The position numbers and the translations under genes were made by a program. 64,000 bases of DNA from Saccharomyces paradoxus (Eukaryota; Ascomycota; Saccharomycetes; Saccharomycetales; Saccharomycetaceae), in NCBI RefSeq assembly GCF_002079055.1, contig NC_047496.1, forward strand, positions 496,001 through 560,000, read 5' to 3'. Positions 53,263-64,000 of this stretch are shown here, in pieces. Each line of letters begins with the position of its first letter. Within the stretch, counting starts at the first letter, position 1. The notes below the pieces were generated by a model. That model was not told the origin of the DNA, made no database searches, and saw only the letters and a list, made by a program, of their open reading frames with translations.

Positions 53263-53640
53263 ATGTCTGTTGTAGGGTCGTTAATTTTTTGCCTGGACTG
53301 CGGTGACCTTCTGGAAAATCCTAATGCCGTATTAGGCTCCAACGTTGAATGCAGTCAATGTAAAGCCATATATCCCAAGTCACAATTCTCCAATTTGAAG
53401 GTCGTCACCACGACGGCAGATGATGCGTTCCCATCTTCTCTTAGAGCCAAGAGGTCTGTGGTTAAAACTTCTTTGAAGAAGAACGAACTGAAAGACGGCG
53501 CTACTATCAAGGAAAAGTGTCCTCAATGTGGAAATGAGGAGATGAACTACCATACTTTACAGTTAAGATCTGCAGATGAAGGTGCTACTGTCTTCTATAC
53601 ATGTACCTCTTGTGGTTACAAGTTCCGTACCAATAATTGA
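53263..53640 (+). CDS. RPA12: RPA12, RNA polymerase I subunit A12.2
   Basis: The protein has 125 residues. The N-terminal zinc ribbon uses Cys10, Cys13, Cys30 and Cys33 (FCLDCGDLL, then ECSQCKAIY). The C-terminal TFIIS-like ribbon has CPQCGNEEM and CTSCGY with the acidic hairpin RSADEGATVFY between them. This hairpin gives Pol I its own RNA cleavage activity. The protein acts in the nucleolus in rRNA synthesis, termination and proofreading. Length and motifs are normal for the family. Confidence 0.97.
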   Translation: MSVVGSLIFCLDCGDLLENPNAVLGSNVECSQCKAIYPKSQFSNLKVVTTTADDAFPSSLRAKRSVVKTSLKKNELKDGATIKEKCPQCGNEEMNYHTLQLRSADEGATVFYTCTSCGYKFRTNN

Positions 53641-53978
53641 CCGGGTTGTTTTCGCACAGATTACAAATTGTACACTAATATCATCCCCACCTCCATCATG
53701 TGAGGATCTATAGAACATCATTTATAAAACAAAAATCTATGTACTGACGATAAATAGCATACATTATCATATTATTCCTACTGTTTATCATACTCATCGC
53801 ATATGCTGTTTCTAGAGACGTGGAAAGTGATTATACATCATGAATGAAAAATTTTGTTTAGGAATAATTAGAAATATATAGTGTCTTGGTGGATGTGGCA
53901 AAATGAAGTGTGCGAAATAAAGAGGTGGAAACTCAAAGCAGTAACAGCAATCATTCATTTTAGTAGGAATATATGAAA
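53641..53978. other. intergenic region RPA12-CCT5
   Basis: These 338 bp are the RPA12 3' flank and the CCT5 promoter. They are AT-rich without a recognisable element. I see no gene in them. Confidence 0.45.
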
Positions 53979-55667
53979 ATGGCTGCTCGTCCACAACAAC
54001 CTCCTATGGAAATGCCGGATCTGTCCAACGCCATTGTGGCACAAGACGAGATGGGTAGACCCTTTATTATTGTGAAGGATCAAGGTAATAAGAAGAGACA
54101 ACACGGATTAGAAGCCAAGAAATCACATATATTGGCCGCCAGATCAGTGGCTTCCATAATCAAAACTTCGTTGGGTCCTCGTGGGTTAGATAAGATCCTG
54201 ATTTCACCCGACGGTGAAATCACCATCACTAACGATGGTGCTACAATTTTGTCCCAAATGGAACTAGACAATGAGATTGCTAAATTGTTGGTACAACTGT
54301 CCAAATCTCAAGATGATGAAATTGGTGATGGTACCACAGGTGTCGTTGTCCTGGCAAGTGCATTGCTTGACCAAGCCTTAGAGTTAATTCAAAAGGGTAT
54401 ACATCCGATCAAGATCGCTAACGGGTTTGACGAAGCCGCCAAACTAGCCATTGTCAGATTAGAAGAAACATGTGATGACATTTCTGCGTCAAACGATGAG
54501 TTGTTCAGAGACTTTTTATTGAGGGCCGCCAAGACTTCTTTGGGCTCCAAAATTGTTTCCAAGGATCATGATAGATTTGCTGAAATGGCTGTGGAAGCCG
54601 TCATAAATGTTATGGATAAAGATCGTAAAGACGTCGATTTCGATTTAATCAAAATGCAAGGACGTGTTGGTGGATCTATAAGTGATTCCAAATTGATTAA
54701 CGGTGTCATTTTAGATAAAGATTTTTCTCACCCACAAATGCCTAAATGCGTTTTACCCAAAGAAGGTTCTGACGGTGTCAAATTGGCTATATTAACGTGC
54801 CCATTTGAACCTCCTAAGCCAAAGACCAAGCATAAATTGGACATTTCTTCAGTAGAAGAATACCAAAAATTACAGACTTATGAACAAGATAAGTTCAAAG
54901 AAATGATAGACGATGTGAAGAAAGCTGGTGCAGATGTTGTTATATGCCAATGGGGGTTTGACGATGAAGCTAATCACTTACTTTTACAAAATGATTTACC
55001 TGCCGTAAGATGGGTAGGCGGTCAAGAATTAGAACACATTGCTATTTCCACAAATGGTAGAATTGTTCCGAGATTCCAAGATTTGTCTAAAGACAAATTG
55101 GGTACATGTTCCAGAATCTATGAACAGGAGTTTGGTACTACTAAGGATCGTATGCTGATTATCGAACAAAGTAAAGAAACGAAAACTGTAACATGTTTTG
55201 TCCGCGGTTCCAATAAAATGATCGTGGATGAAGCTGAACGTGCGTTACACGACTCCCTATGTGTAGTACGTAACTTGGTTAAAGATTCGCGTGTGGTTTA
55301 CGGTGGAGGAGCAGCCGAAGTGACTATGTCCCTGGCTGTCTCTGAGGAAGCTGATAAGCAACGTGGTATCGATCAGTATGCATTCCGTGGATTTGCCCAA
55401 GCTTTAGACACTATCCCAATGACTTTGGCTGAAAACTCCGGTCTTGATCCAATTGGAACTTTGTCTACATTGAAAAGTAAACAATTGAAGGAAAAGATTT
55501 CCAACATCGGTGTTGATTGTTTAGGTTACGGGTCTAATGATATGAAGGAACTATTTGTCGTTGACCCATTTATCGGCAAGAAGCAGCAAATTCTTTTGGC
55601 TACTCAATTATGTAGAATGATTTTAAAGATTGATAACGTCATCATTAGTGGTAAGGATGAGTATTGA
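53979..55667 (+). CDS. CCT5: CCT5, epsilon subunit of the TRiC/CCT chaperonin
   Basis: From this ATG the protein has 562 residues, as in S. cerevisiae. Group II chaperonin motifs are seen: [28 protein letters not shown] and the ATPase motif [12 protein letters not shown], with [13 protein letters not shown] near the C-terminal equatorial part. The ring folds actin, tubulin and other proteins in the cytosol. An ATG two codons earlier (53973) would give MKMAARP; the second ATG fits the known N-terminus MAARPQQPP. The gene converges on ARP3, and both serve the actin system. Confidence 0.97.
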   Translation: MAARPQQPPMEMPDLSNAIVAQDEMGRPFIIVKDQGNKKRQHGLEAKKSHILAARSVASIIKTSLGPRGLDKILISPDGEITITNDGATILSQMELDNEIAKLLVQLSKSQDDEIGDGTTGVVVLASALLDQALELIQKGIHPIKIANGFDEAAKLAIVRLEETCDDISASNDELFRDFLLRAAKTSLGSKIVSKDHDRFAEMAVEAVINVMDKDRKDVDFDLIKMQGRVGGSISDSKLINGVILDKDFSHPQMPKCVLPKEGSDGVKLAILTCPFEPPKPKTKHKLDISSVEEYQKLQTYEQDKFKEMIDDVKKAGADVVICQWGFDDEANHLLLQNDLPAVRWVGGQELEHIAISTNGRIVPRFQDLSKDKLGTCSRIYEQEFGTTKDRMLIIEQSKETKTVTCFVRGSNKMIVDEAERALHDSLCVVRNLVKDSRVVYGGGAAEVTMSLAVSEEADKQRGIDQYAFRGFAQALDTIPMTLAENSGLDPIGTLSTLKSKQLKEKISNIGVDCLGYGSNDMKELFVVDPFIGKKQQILLATQLCRMILKIDNVIISGKDEY

Positions 55668-55875
55668 TTTTGTATAAATAAATAATAAAAGATAAGTTTT
55701 AATCATATATCCCATATTTTTTATTCTCAGATCAGCACTTTGAGTTACTTGATTATACATATACATGTATATAGTAAGTTGTATACGTATATTGAATGGA
55801 GTGTGGGGCGTTTCAATTGTTTGTATTTGTTTTTTTTGTACCTTTTTCCTTGTAAGATGAATCATGACTCAGCAA

Positions 55876-57225
55876 TCAAACCATGTTGAAAAGGCTGAAA
55901 TTTCTAACAATTTCCGGACCGTATTCCTCATAGTCTTTCTTAGTGTGACAGTAACCTTTGAATTCGGCAGTTTGTGCCAGTAGTGAGCCACCAAACCAAA
56001 CAGCGTTTCTCTGCTTCCGATGAGAAATCACGGAAACATCTACACCAGTCGATTTAGTCCCACTTAGAAGTTCGCTCTGTGCGATTCTGTTATTTACGAT
56101 AGACTTTAAATCTCTTTGTAAACGACGTCCAAAATCTTTGAACATAGTAGACCCACCTGATAATACAATGTTGTTGTATAAACCTTTACGAACGTCAATA
56201 GGGCAAGCCTGGATAGTTTGATCTACTACCGTAGGTAAAGGAGTCAAAAAGTCTGAGGATGCAATTTCTGGATTGAAGAAGATTTCAGGAGCCAAGAATC
56301 TTTCATAACCAATATCTACAACTTTTCTCCTTGTCTTCTCTTGGTTTTCCACCACAAATTGGGCAAATTTAGAAGGATCTCTGTCGAATTTATTAAATTC
56401 CTTTACAATATCTGGACAGACGTAACAATATTCTTGCTTGATCTTTTCTGCAGTTCTCAAGGAAGTGTCTGCTTCACCACGTTCTCTTAACAAGGATTGG
56501 ATGAACAATGTAATATCCCTACCGGCTATTGGAATGTTTTTGATCGCTGATCCGATAACGTAGCCTTCCGCCACTGGGATGACGTGAGTGACACCATCAC
56601 CAGAATCTATAACGGTACCAGTCAGTGATCTATCCGTAACTTTCGAAGAAGTCCATGACGCGGCCAGAGCCAAGACTGCTTGCACAGCAATATATAGACC
56701 AGCACAATTAAACGATTCAAAGAAAATCTCAGCAACTTGCTCCCTGTTTTCTGGAGGGTTCAGCGGCGGTTCGGTCAATAGGAAAAAGTGATCTTCAGGT
56801 TCTGTTCTTAAATACTTGAAGATGGAATTTTCCCAGAATCTCTCCATGTGATCCCAATTCTCCACTTGACCGTGTCTGATTGGATAACTTAAAGAGTAAG
56901 AGGGTCCTTGGGATGCTACTAGGGCCTCATTTCCAATATAGAAATCCAAATCCTCTGTACCTCTTTTACCGGATAAATTATTGGATAGCAAGCCTCCTGT
57001 TGCACCATTGAAATTAGTAGCAGAAGTGGAATTTCCAAAATATGATGCCTCACTACTAGCTGCTGAGGGCGCACCAACGCCTGAAGATTTCTTTGTATTG
57101 GAGGGTGCTGCTGTGGCTATGGCAGTAGGGAAGACCCACGAGGGAGAATCGTTACCGGCGAAACCGAGTTTGGTCAGCCCGGTACCATTGTCCATCACAA
57201 CAGCGGGATTGTTTAAGTACGACAT
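55876..57225 (-). CDS. ARP3: ARP3, actin-related protein of the Arp2/3 complex
   Basis: The protein has 449 residues, as in S. cerevisiae. It starts [24 protein letters not shown], the actin phosphate-1 motif. A yeast-specific Ser/Ala/Asn-rich insert comes at residues 40-80. [17 protein letters not shown] is the phosphate-2 loop and [18 protein letters not shown] the adenosine motif. Arp3 pairs with Arp2 to nucleate branched actin in endocytic patches. It diverges from TOR1 with 253 bp between the starts. Confidence 0.97.
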   Translation of the reverse strand: MSYLNNPAVVMDNGTGLTKLGFAGNDSPSWVFPTAIATAAPSNTKKSSGVGAPSAASSEASYFGNSTSATNFNGATGGLLSNNLSGKRGTEDLDFYIGNEALVASQGPSYSLSYPIRHGQVENWDHMERFWENSIFKYLRTEPEDHFFLLTEPPLNPPENREQVAEIFFESFNCAGLYIAVQAVLALAASWTSSKVTDRSLTGTVIDSGDGVTHVIPVAEGYVIGSAIKNIPIAGRDITLFIQSLLRERGEADTSLRTAEKIKQEYCYVCPDIVKEFNKFDRDPSKFAQFVVENQEKTRRKVVDIGYERFLAPEIFFNPEIASSDFLTPLPTVVDQTIQACPIDVRKGLYNNIVLSGGSTMFKDFGRRLQRDLKSIVNNRIAQSELLSGTKSTGVDVSVISHRKQRNAVWFGGSLLAQTAEFKGYCHTKKDYEEYGPEIVRNFSLFNMV

Positions 57226-57478
57226 TGAATCCTAATTTCTTGCTCAATTGTGAGGCCTTGTACAAAGCCCTATTCTCGACTAAACAACTCTCATATTCTT
57301 GTTTGAAACTTTTGAAAAGGGGTTCTCGCCTTTTGAAGCCGCGGATGGCCGGGTGACCGTTGAAAAGTCCTTATCGAAGGGTCTTCTTGAGCTTACATTA
57401 AAAGAGCTGTAATAAATTCACGAAATAGTCATTGGTAGAGTGAAGTAAACACTAGTCGGCGAGCAGGTTTGCATTGAT

Positions 57479-60400
57479 ATGAAACCGCATGAGGAGCAGA
57501 TTTGGAAAAGGAGTGTTTTGAAAGCGGCTAATAACGATATGGACATGGATAGAAATGTGCCATTGGCACCGAACCTGAATGTGAACATGAACATGAAAAT
57601 GATTGCGAGCAGGAACGGGGATGAAACTGGCTTGATTTCCAGTAGGCTTGGTGGGGTAGTTATTGGTAGTAACGGAGATGTAAATTTCAAGCCCATTCTA
57701 GAGAAAATTTTCCGAGAATTGACCAGCGATTATAAGGAGGAACGAAAATTGGCTAGTATATCATTATTTGATCTATTGGTGTCCTTGGAACATGAGTTGT
57801 CGATAGAAGAGTTCCAAGTAGTTTCTAATGACATAAACAATAAGATTTTAGAACTCGTACATACAAAAAAAACGAGCACTAGGGTAGGGGCTGTTCTATC
57901 TATAGACACTTTGATTTCATTCTACGCATTTACTGAGGGGTTGCCCAATGAGACTTCACGGTTGGCTGGTTACCTTCGAGGGCTAATACCTTCCAATGAT
58001 ATAGAGGTAATGAGACTAGCTGCAAAGACTCTGGGGAAGTTAGCCGTTCCAGGAGGCACGTATACCTCTGATTTTGTGGAATTTGAGATAAAATCTTGCC
58101 TAGAATGGCTTACTGCCTCCACAGAAAAGAATTCATTTTCCAGTTCGAAACCAGACCATGCTAAGCATGCAGCACTGTTAATTATAACTGCGTTAGCAGA
58201 GAATTGTCCCTATTTACTCTATCAATACCTGAATTCCATACTAGATAACATTTGGAGAGCTCTAAGAGACCCACATTTAGTGATCAGAATTGACGCGTCC
58301 ATTACGTTGGCCAAATGTCTTTCCACTCTACGAAATAGGGATCCTCAATTAACTAGTCAGTGGGTGCAGAGATTAGCTACAAGTTGTGAATACGGATTTC
58401 AGGTAAACACGCTAGAATGCATCCATGCGAGTTTATTGGTTTATAAGGAAATCTTATTTTTGAAGGATCCCTTTTTAAATCAAGTGTTCGACCAAATGTG
58501 TCTAAATTGCATAGCTTATGAAAATCATAAAGCGAAAATGATTAGAGAGAAGATTTACCAGATTGTCCCCTTATTAGCATCATTCAACCCTCAATTATTT
58601 GCTGGCAAATACTTGCACCAAATTATGGACAACTATTTGGAGATTTTAACGAATGCCTCAGCAAAGAAAATACCACATCTCAAAGATGACAAGCCACAGA
58701 TATTAATATCGATTGGTGATATTGCATATGAGGTCGGGCCCGATATTGCACCTTATGTGAAACAAATCCTTGATTATATTGAGCATGATTTGCAGACAAA
58801 ATTCAAAATCAGGAAGAAATTCGAAAATGAGATTTTCTACTGCATAGGAAGATTAGCAGTGCCATTGGGTCCCGTTTTGGGTAAATTATTAAACAGGAAT
58901 ATACTGGACCTGATGTTCAAATGTCCTCTTTCTGACTATATGCAGGAAACGTTTCAAATCTTGACTGAGAAAATACCATCATTAGGCCCAAAGATAAATG
59001 ACGAGCTACTCAACCTAGTTTGTTCAACCTTATCGGGAACACCATTTATCCAGCCAGGGTCACCAATGGAGATACCAGCATTTTCGAAAGAGAGAGCGAG
59101 AGAATGGAGAAATAAAAGCATCCTACAGAAAACTGGTGAGAGCAACGATGATAATAATGATATAAAAATTATTATTCAAGCTTTTAGAATGTTAAAAAAT
59201 ATCAAAAACAGATTTTCGTTAGTGGAGTTTGTGAGAATTGTTGCGCTTTCTTACATTGAACATACAGATCCCAGAGTGAGGAAATTAGCTGCCTTAACGT
59301 CTTGTGAAATTTACGTCAAGGACAGCATTTGTAAACAGACATCACTACACTCACTGAACACTGTATCAGAAGTATTATCGAAACTTCTAGCCATCACGAT
59401 TGCGGACCCTTTGCAAGATATCCGATTAGAAGTTCTAAAGAATCTAAATCCATGCTTCGATCCGCAGTTAGCGCAGCCAGACAATTTAAGGCTCTTGTTT
59501 ACTGCGCTGCACGATGAGTCATTCAATATTCAGTCAGTAGCGATGGAACTTGTTGGCAGACTGTCTTCCGTAAACCCTGCATACGTCATTCCATCGATAA
59601 GAAAAATACTACTTGAGCTACTGACAAAGTTGAAATTCTCAACTTCCTCTCGAGAAAAGGAAGAAACTGCGAGTTTGCTATGTACCCTTATCAGGTCGAG
59701 TAAAGATGTTGCGAAGCCTTACATTGAACCTCTTTTAAACGTTCTTCTACCAAAATTCCAAGATACTTCCTCAACTGTTGCATCAACTGCTCTGAGAACT
59801 ATAGGTGAGCTATCCGTTGTAGGGGGCGAAGATATGAAAATATACCTCAAAGATTTATTTCCCTTAATTATTAAAACATTTCAGGATCAATCAAACTCTT
59901 TCAAAAGAGAAGCCGCACTTAAGGCGCTAGGTCAACTTGCAGCCTCCTCTGGTTACGTTATAGATCCTTTACTTGACTATCCAGAATTATTGGGTATATT
60001 AGTAAATATTTTGAAGACAGAAAACTCCCAAAATATTAGGAGGCAAACGGTCACTTTGATAGGCATATTGGGAGCTATCGATCCATACCGCCAAAAAGAA
60101 CGTGAAGTTACCTCTACAACTGATATATCTACAGAACAGAACGCCCCGCCCATCGACATTGCTCTTCTCATGCAGGGCATGTCTCCGTCGAATGATGAGT
60201 ATTACACCACTGTTGTTGTTCATTGTTTGCTAAAAATTCTGAAAGATCCATCACTATCATCGTATCACACTGCCGTAATCCAAGCAATAATGCATATTTT
60301 TCAAACCCTGGGTCTAAAATGTGTTTCATTCTTGGACCAGATCATCCCAACTATTTTGGATGTAATGCGTACATGCTCCCAATCATTATTAGAGTTCTAC

Positions 60401-63400
60401 TTTCAACAGCTTTGCTCCTTGATTATTATCGTAAGGCAACACATTAGACCTCATGTCGACTCTATATTCCAGGCCATCAAAGATTTTTCCTCGGTTGCTA
60501 AGTTACAAATAACACTTGTAAGTGTCATTGAAGCAATATCGAAGGCTTTGGAGGGTGAATTTAAAAGGTTGATTCCTCTTACTCTGACGTTATTTCTTGT
60601 AATTTTGGAGAATGATAAATCTACTGACAAGGTTCTCTCCAGAAGGATATTGAGACTGTTAGAGACGTTTGGTCCTAACTTAGAAGGTTACTCACATTTG
60701 ATTATACCGAAGATAGTTCAAATGACAGAATTCACCAGCGGGAACCTACAAAGGTCTGCAATTATTACTATTGGAAAGCTAGCAAAGGATGTTGACCTTT
60801 TTGAGATGTCTTCGAGAATTGTTCACTCTTTACTTAGGGTGCTGAATTCAACAACAAATGACGAACTCTCAAAAGTCATTATGAATACTTTGAGCTTATT
60901 ACTACTACAAATGGGTACATCCTTTGCTATCTTCATTCCCGTCATTAATGAAGTCTTAATGAAGAAACATATCCAACATACAATATACGATGACTTGACG
61001 AATAAAATATTAAACAATGATATTTTGCCCACAAAAATTTTAGAAGCAAATACAACAGATTATAAACCCTTGGAACAAATGGATGCAGCAGATGCTAGTG
61101 TCACGAAATTACCTATAAACCAGTCAGTTTTGAAAAGCGCATGGAATTCGAGCCAACAAAGAACCAAAGAGGACTGGCAGGAATGGAGCAAACGTCTATC
61201 CATTCAGCTATTAAAAGAATCCCCTTCCCATGCTTTAAGAGCCTGTTCGAATCTTGCAAGCATGTACTATCCTCTAGCCAAAGAACTTTTTAATACCGCA
61301 TTTGCATGCGTCTGGACTGAACTTTATAGCCAATATCAAGAAGATTTAATCGAGTCATTATGTATAGCCTTATCTTCTCCCTTGAACCCGCCGGAAATAC
61401 ATCAAACCTTGTTGAACCTAGTGGAATTTATGGAACATGACGACAAAGCATTACCTATACCAACTCAAAACCTGGGCGAGTACGCTGAAAGATGTCACGC
61501 GTATGCCAAAGCGTTGCATTATAAAGAAATAAAGTTTATCAAAGAGCCTGAGAACTCTACTATTGAATCACTGATCAGCATTAATAATCAACTGAACCAA
61601 ACGGATGCCGCAATTGGTATTTTAAAGCATGCCCAACAACACCATTCACTTCAACTAAAAGAGACATGGTTTGAGAAATTAGAGCGCTGGGAAGATGCAC
61701 TGCACGCTTATAATGAACGTGAGAAAGCAGGTGATACTTCTGTGGGCGTTACACTTGGTAAAATGAGATCCCTTCACGCCCTTGGTGAATGGGAGCAGTT
61801 GTCGCAACTGGCGGCTAGAAAGTGGAGGGTTTCGAAGCTACAGACCAAGAAACTAATAGCCCCCTTGGCAGCTGGTGCTGCGTGGGGGTTAGGAGAGTGG
61901 GATATGCTTGAACAATATATTAGTGTTATGAAGCCCAATTCTCCCGATAAGGAATTTTTTGATGCAATTTTATATTTGCACAAGAATGATTACGAGGATG
62001 CCAGTAAGCATATACTAAATGCCAGAGATTTGCTTGTGACTGAAATTTCCGCATTAATCAACGAAAGTTATAATAGAGCCTATAGTGTTATTGTTAGAAC
62101 GCAAATAATAACAGAGTTTGAAGAAATCATCAAATATAAGCAACTGCCACCTAATTCCGAGAAAAAACATCATTATCAAAGTCTTTGGACAAAAAGATTG
62201 CTGGGCTGCCAAAAAAATGTTGATTTGTGGCAAAGAGTGCTTAGAGTGAGATCATTGGTAATCAAGCCGAAACAAGATTTGCAAATATGGATTAAATTTG
62301 CAAATTTGTGCAGAAAATCTGGTAGGATGAGACTAGCAAAAAAGGCACTGAATATGCTACTGGAAGGAGATAGCGATCCTAGGTTACCGAATACGGCCAA
62401 AGATCCTCCCCCTGTTGTTTATGCACAACTCAAGTACATTTGGGCCACAGGAGCTTATAAAGAAGCATTGAACCACTTGATAGGATTTACATCCAGGTTA
62501 GCACATGATCTTGGTTTGGATCCAAATAACATGATCGCGCAAAGTGTAAAACTCTCAAGTGCAAGCACTGCTCCGTATGTTGAGGAATATACAAAACTAT
62601 TAGCTCGATGTTTTTTAAAGCAGGGTGAATGGAGAATAGCAACCCAGCCGAACTGGAGAAACACAAATCCGGACGCAATTCTTGGTTCTTATCTGTTGGC
62701 TACACATTTCGATAAAAATTGGTATAAGGCATGGCATAATTGGGCCTTAGCTAATTTTGAAGTAATATCTATGGTTCAGGAAGAAACTAAACTCAACGGA
62801 GGCAAGAATGATGATGATGATGATGATGACACGGCAGTTAACAATGATCATGCTCGGACCGATGGTAGCATTCTAGGAAGTGGTTCCTTGACTATTAACG
62901 GAAATAGATACCCACTAGAGCTTATCCAAAGGCACGTTGTTCCAGCTATCAAGGGCTTTTTTCATTCAATATCTCTATTAGAATCAAGTTGTTTGCAAGA
63001 CACGTTAAGGTTATTGACTCTTTTATTCAACTTTGGTGGTATCAAAGAAGTCTCGCAGGCCATGTATGAAGGCTTCAATTTAATGAAAATCGAGAACTGG
63101 CTTGAAGTTTTACCGCAGTTAATCTCCCGTATACACCAGCCAGATCCTACGGTGAGTAATTCCCTTTTGTCTTTGCTTTCTGATTTAGGGAAGGCACATC
63201 CACAAGCACTTGTGTATCCTTTAACCGTCGCAATCAAGTCCGAATCTGTTTCAAGACAAAAAGCGGCCCTTTCAATAATAGAGAAAATTAGGATTCATAG
63301 TCCAATCCTGGTAAACCAGGCAGAATTAGTCAGTCAAGAGTTAATCAGAGTAGCCGTTCTATGGCACGAATTATGGTATGAAGGATTGGAAGATGCAAGC

Positions 63401-64000
63401 CGGCAATTTTTCGTTGAACATAACATAGAAAAGATGTTTGCCACTTTAGAACCTTTACATAAACACCTGGGCAATGAGCCTCAAACGTTAAGTGAGGTAT
63501 CATTCCAGAAATCATTCGGCAGAGACTTAAACGATGCCTACGAATGGTTGAATAACTACAAAAAGTCAAAAGACGTCAATAATTTAAACCAAGCTTGGGA
63601 TATTTATTATAACGTCTTCAGGAAAATAACACGTCAAATACCACAATTACAAACCTTAGATTTACAGCATGTTTCTCCACAACTTTTGGCTACTCATGAT
63701 CTCGAATTGGCTGTTCCTGGGACATATTCCCCGGGCAAACCCACCGTTAGAATAGCAAAATTTGAGCCGTTATTTTCTGTGATTTCTTCGAAGCAAAGGC
63801 CAAGAAAGTTCTCTATTAAAGGCAGTGATGGTAAAGATTATAAATATGTTTTAAAAGGACACGAAGATATAAGGCAAGATAGCCTTGTTATGCAACTATT
63901 TGGTCTAGTGAACACTTTGTTGAAGAATGATTCAGAGTGTTTCAAGAGACATTTAGATATCCAACAATATCCTGCTATTCCATTATCACCCAAATCAGGG
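57479..64000 (+). CDS. TOR1: TOR1, PI3K-related Ser/Thr kinase of TORC1 (5' part, cut by window end)
   Basis: The frame is open from this ATG to the window end, 2174 codons of an expected 2470 or so. HEAT repeats fill the first 1200 residues and the FAT region follows. The FRB domain is at about residues 1948-2060, and its rapamycin-FKBP12 contact Ser is at residue 1974 ([11 protein letters not shown]), conserved. The kinase domain has begun ([19 protein letters not shown]). Tor1 is the catalytic subunit of TORC1 at the vacuole and controls growth and nitrogen responses. An Asp run at codons near 62811-62831 has seven Asp against five I recall in S. cerevisiae, which explains the shift of the FRB Ser from 1972. 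The N-terminus differs from S. cerevisiae. Confidence 0.97.
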   Translation, partial: MKPHEEQIWKRSVLKAANNDMDMDRNVPLAPNLNVNMNMKMIASRNGDETGLISSRLGGVVIGSNGDVNFKPILEKIFRELTSDYKEERKLASISLFDLLVSLEHELSIEEFQVVSNDINNKILELVHTKKTSTRVGAVLSIDTLISFYAFTEGLPNETSRLAGYLRGLIPSNDIEVMRLAAKTLGKLAVPGGTYTSDFVEFEIKSCLEWLTASTEKNSFSSSKPDHAKHAALLIITALAENCPYLLYQYLNSILDNIWRALRDPHLVIRIDASITLAKCLSTLRNRDPQLTSQWVQRLATSCEYGFQVNTLECIHASLLVYKEILFLKDPFLNQVFDQMCLNCIAYENHKAKMIREKIYQIVPLLASFNPQLFAGKYLHQIMDNYLEILTNASAKKIPHLKDDKPQILISIGDIAYEVGPDIAPYVKQILDYIEHDLQTKFKIRKKFENEIFYCIGRLAVPLGPVLGKLLNRNILDLMFKCPLSDYMQETFQILTEKIPSLGPKINDELLNLVCSTLSGTPFIQPGSPMEIPAFSKERAREWRNKSILQKTGESNDDNNDIKIIIQAFRMLKNIKNRFSLVEFVRIVALSYIEHTDPRVRKLAALTSCEIYVKDSICKQTSLHSLNTVSEVLSKLLAITIADPLQDIRLEVLKNLNPCFDPQLAQPDNLRLLFTALHDESFNIQSVAMELVGRLSSVNPAYVIPSIRKILLELLTKLKFSTSSREKEETASLLCTLIRSSKDVAKPYIEPLLNVLLPKFQDTSSTVASTALRTIGELSVVGGEDMKIYLKDLFPLIIKTFQDQSNSFKREAALKALGQLAASSGYVIDPLLDYPELLGILVNILKTENSQNIRRQTVTLIGILGAIDPYRQKEREVTSTTDISTEQNAPPIDIALLMQGMSPSNDEYYTTVVVHCLLKILKDPSLSSYHTAVIQAIMHIFQTLGLKCVSFLDQIIPTILDVMRTCSQSLLEFYFQQLCSLIIIVRQHIRPHVDSIFQAIKDFSSVAKLQITLVSVIEAISKALEGEFKRLIPLTLTLFLVILENDKSTDKVLSRRILRLLETFGPNLEGYSHLIIPKIVQMTEFTSGNLQRSAIITIGKLAKDVDLFEMSSRIVHSLLRVLNSTTNDELSKVIMNTLSLLLLQMGTSFAIFIPVINEVLMKKHIQHTIYDDLTNKILNNDILPTKILEANTTDYKPLEQMDAADASVTKLPINQSVLKSAWNSSQQRTKEDWQEWSKRLSIQLLKESPSHALRACSNLASMYYPLAKELFNTAFACVWTELYSQYQEDLIESLCIALSSPLNPPEIHQTLLNLVEFMEHDDKALPIPTQNLGEYAERCHAYAKALHYKEIKFIKEPENSTIESLISINNQLNQTDAAIGILKHAQQHHSLQLKETWFEKLERWEDALHAYNEREKAGDTSVGVTLGKMRSLHALGEWEQLSQLAARKWRVSKLQTKKLIAPLAAGAAWGLGEWDMLEQYISVMKPNSPDKEFFDAILYLHKNDYEDASKHILNARDLLVTEISALINESYNRAYSVIVRTQIITEFEEIIKYKQLPPNSEKKHHYQSLWTKRLLGCQKNVDLWQRVLRVRSLVIKPKQDLQIWIKFANLCRKSGRMRLAKKALNMLLEGDSDPRLPNTAKDPPPVVYAQLKYIWATGAYKEALNHLIGFTSRLAHDLGLDPNNMIAQSVKLSSASTAPYVEEYTKLLARCFLKQGEWRIATQPNWRNTNPDAILGSYLLATHFDKNWYKAWHNWALANFEVISMVQEETKLNGGKNDDDDDDDTAVNNDHARTDGSILGSGSLTINGNRYPLELIQRHVVPAIKGFFHSISLLESSCLQDTLRLLTLLFNFGGIKEVSQAMYEGFNLMKIENWLEVLPQLISRIHQPDPTVSNSLLSLLSDLGKAHPQALVYPLTVAIKSESVSRQKAALSIIEKIRIHSPILVNQAELVSQELIRVAVLWHELWYEGLEDASRQFFVEHNIEKMFATLEPLHKHLGNEPQTLSEVSFQKSFGRDLNDAYEWLNNYKKSKDVNNLNQAWDIYYNVFRKITRQIPQLQTLDLQHVSPQLLATHDLELAVPGTYSPGKPTVRIAKFEPLFSVISSKQRPRKFSIKGSDGKDYKYVLKGHEDIRQDSLVMQLFGLVNTLLKNDSECFKRHLDIQQYPAIPLSPKSG

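Noticed and set aside
53973-53978. CCT5 start two codons earlier
   Set aside because: It is a real ATG, but the next ATG has AAA before it and matches the known N-terminus; the difference is only two residues.

Overview
This window comes from a budding yeast nuclear chromosome of the Saccharomyces sensu stricto group. From the gene order I recognise the right arm of chromosome X, from the 3' end of GEF1 to most of TOR1 (the YJR040W to YJR066W interval of S. cerevisiae). Every protein is a close match to the S. cerevisiae one I remember, but with many substitutions. For example, TOR1 starts [12 protein letters not shown] here and [12 protein letters not shown] in S. cerevisiae. The LTRs of the Ty3 (sigma) family also differ from the S. 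cerevisiae form I recall. S. paradoxus is my best guess for the species; this is inference, since no search could be run.

Layout, left to right: GEF1 (3' end), URB2(-), NUP85, POL32(-), initiator tRNA-Met(-) with sigma and delta LTRs, VPS55(-), SSC1(-), TAH11, tRNA-Ser(AGA)(-) with tau and delta LTRs, ANB1(-), CYC1, UTR1(-), ISY1, OSM1, a delta, tRNA-Gly(GCC), RAD7, BFA1, KCH1, a Ty1 nested in an older delta, tRNA-Arg(CCU), HIT1, a long gene-free stretch with LTR remnants and two nested sigma LTRs, tRNA-Asp(GUC), a YJR056C-like gene(-), tRNA-Tyr(GUA)(-) with sigma and delta LTRs, CDC8, APS2(-), PTK2, CBF1, a YJR061W/MNN14-like gene, NTA1(-), RPA12, CCT5, ARP3(-) and TOR1 (5' part, cut by the window end).

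The protein genes are intact housekeeping genes with no introns; the only intron is in tRNA-Tyr. They serve rRNA and ribosome production (URB2, RPA12, HIT1), replication (POL32, TAH11, CDC8), nuclear transport (NUP85), mitochondria (SSC1, CYC1, OSM1), protein folding (CCT5), growth signalling (TOR1) and mitotic exit (BFA1). ANB1 and CYC1 share one 0.9 kb intergenic region that carries hypoxic repressor sites on the ANB1 side and haem/HAP activator sites on the CYC1 side.

The accessory content is all retrotransposon material beside tRNA genes. Each of the six tRNA genes has LTR sequence on its 5' side. At four of the six loci one LTR element lies inside another. In four of these nested insertions I can read exact 5-bp target-site duplications, and at the Arg and Asp loci both the inner and the outer element still have theirs. 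The single full-length Ty1 looks whole and recent. I saw no sign of an undescribed biological system; the most unusual part of the window is the layered insertion history at the tRNA genes.
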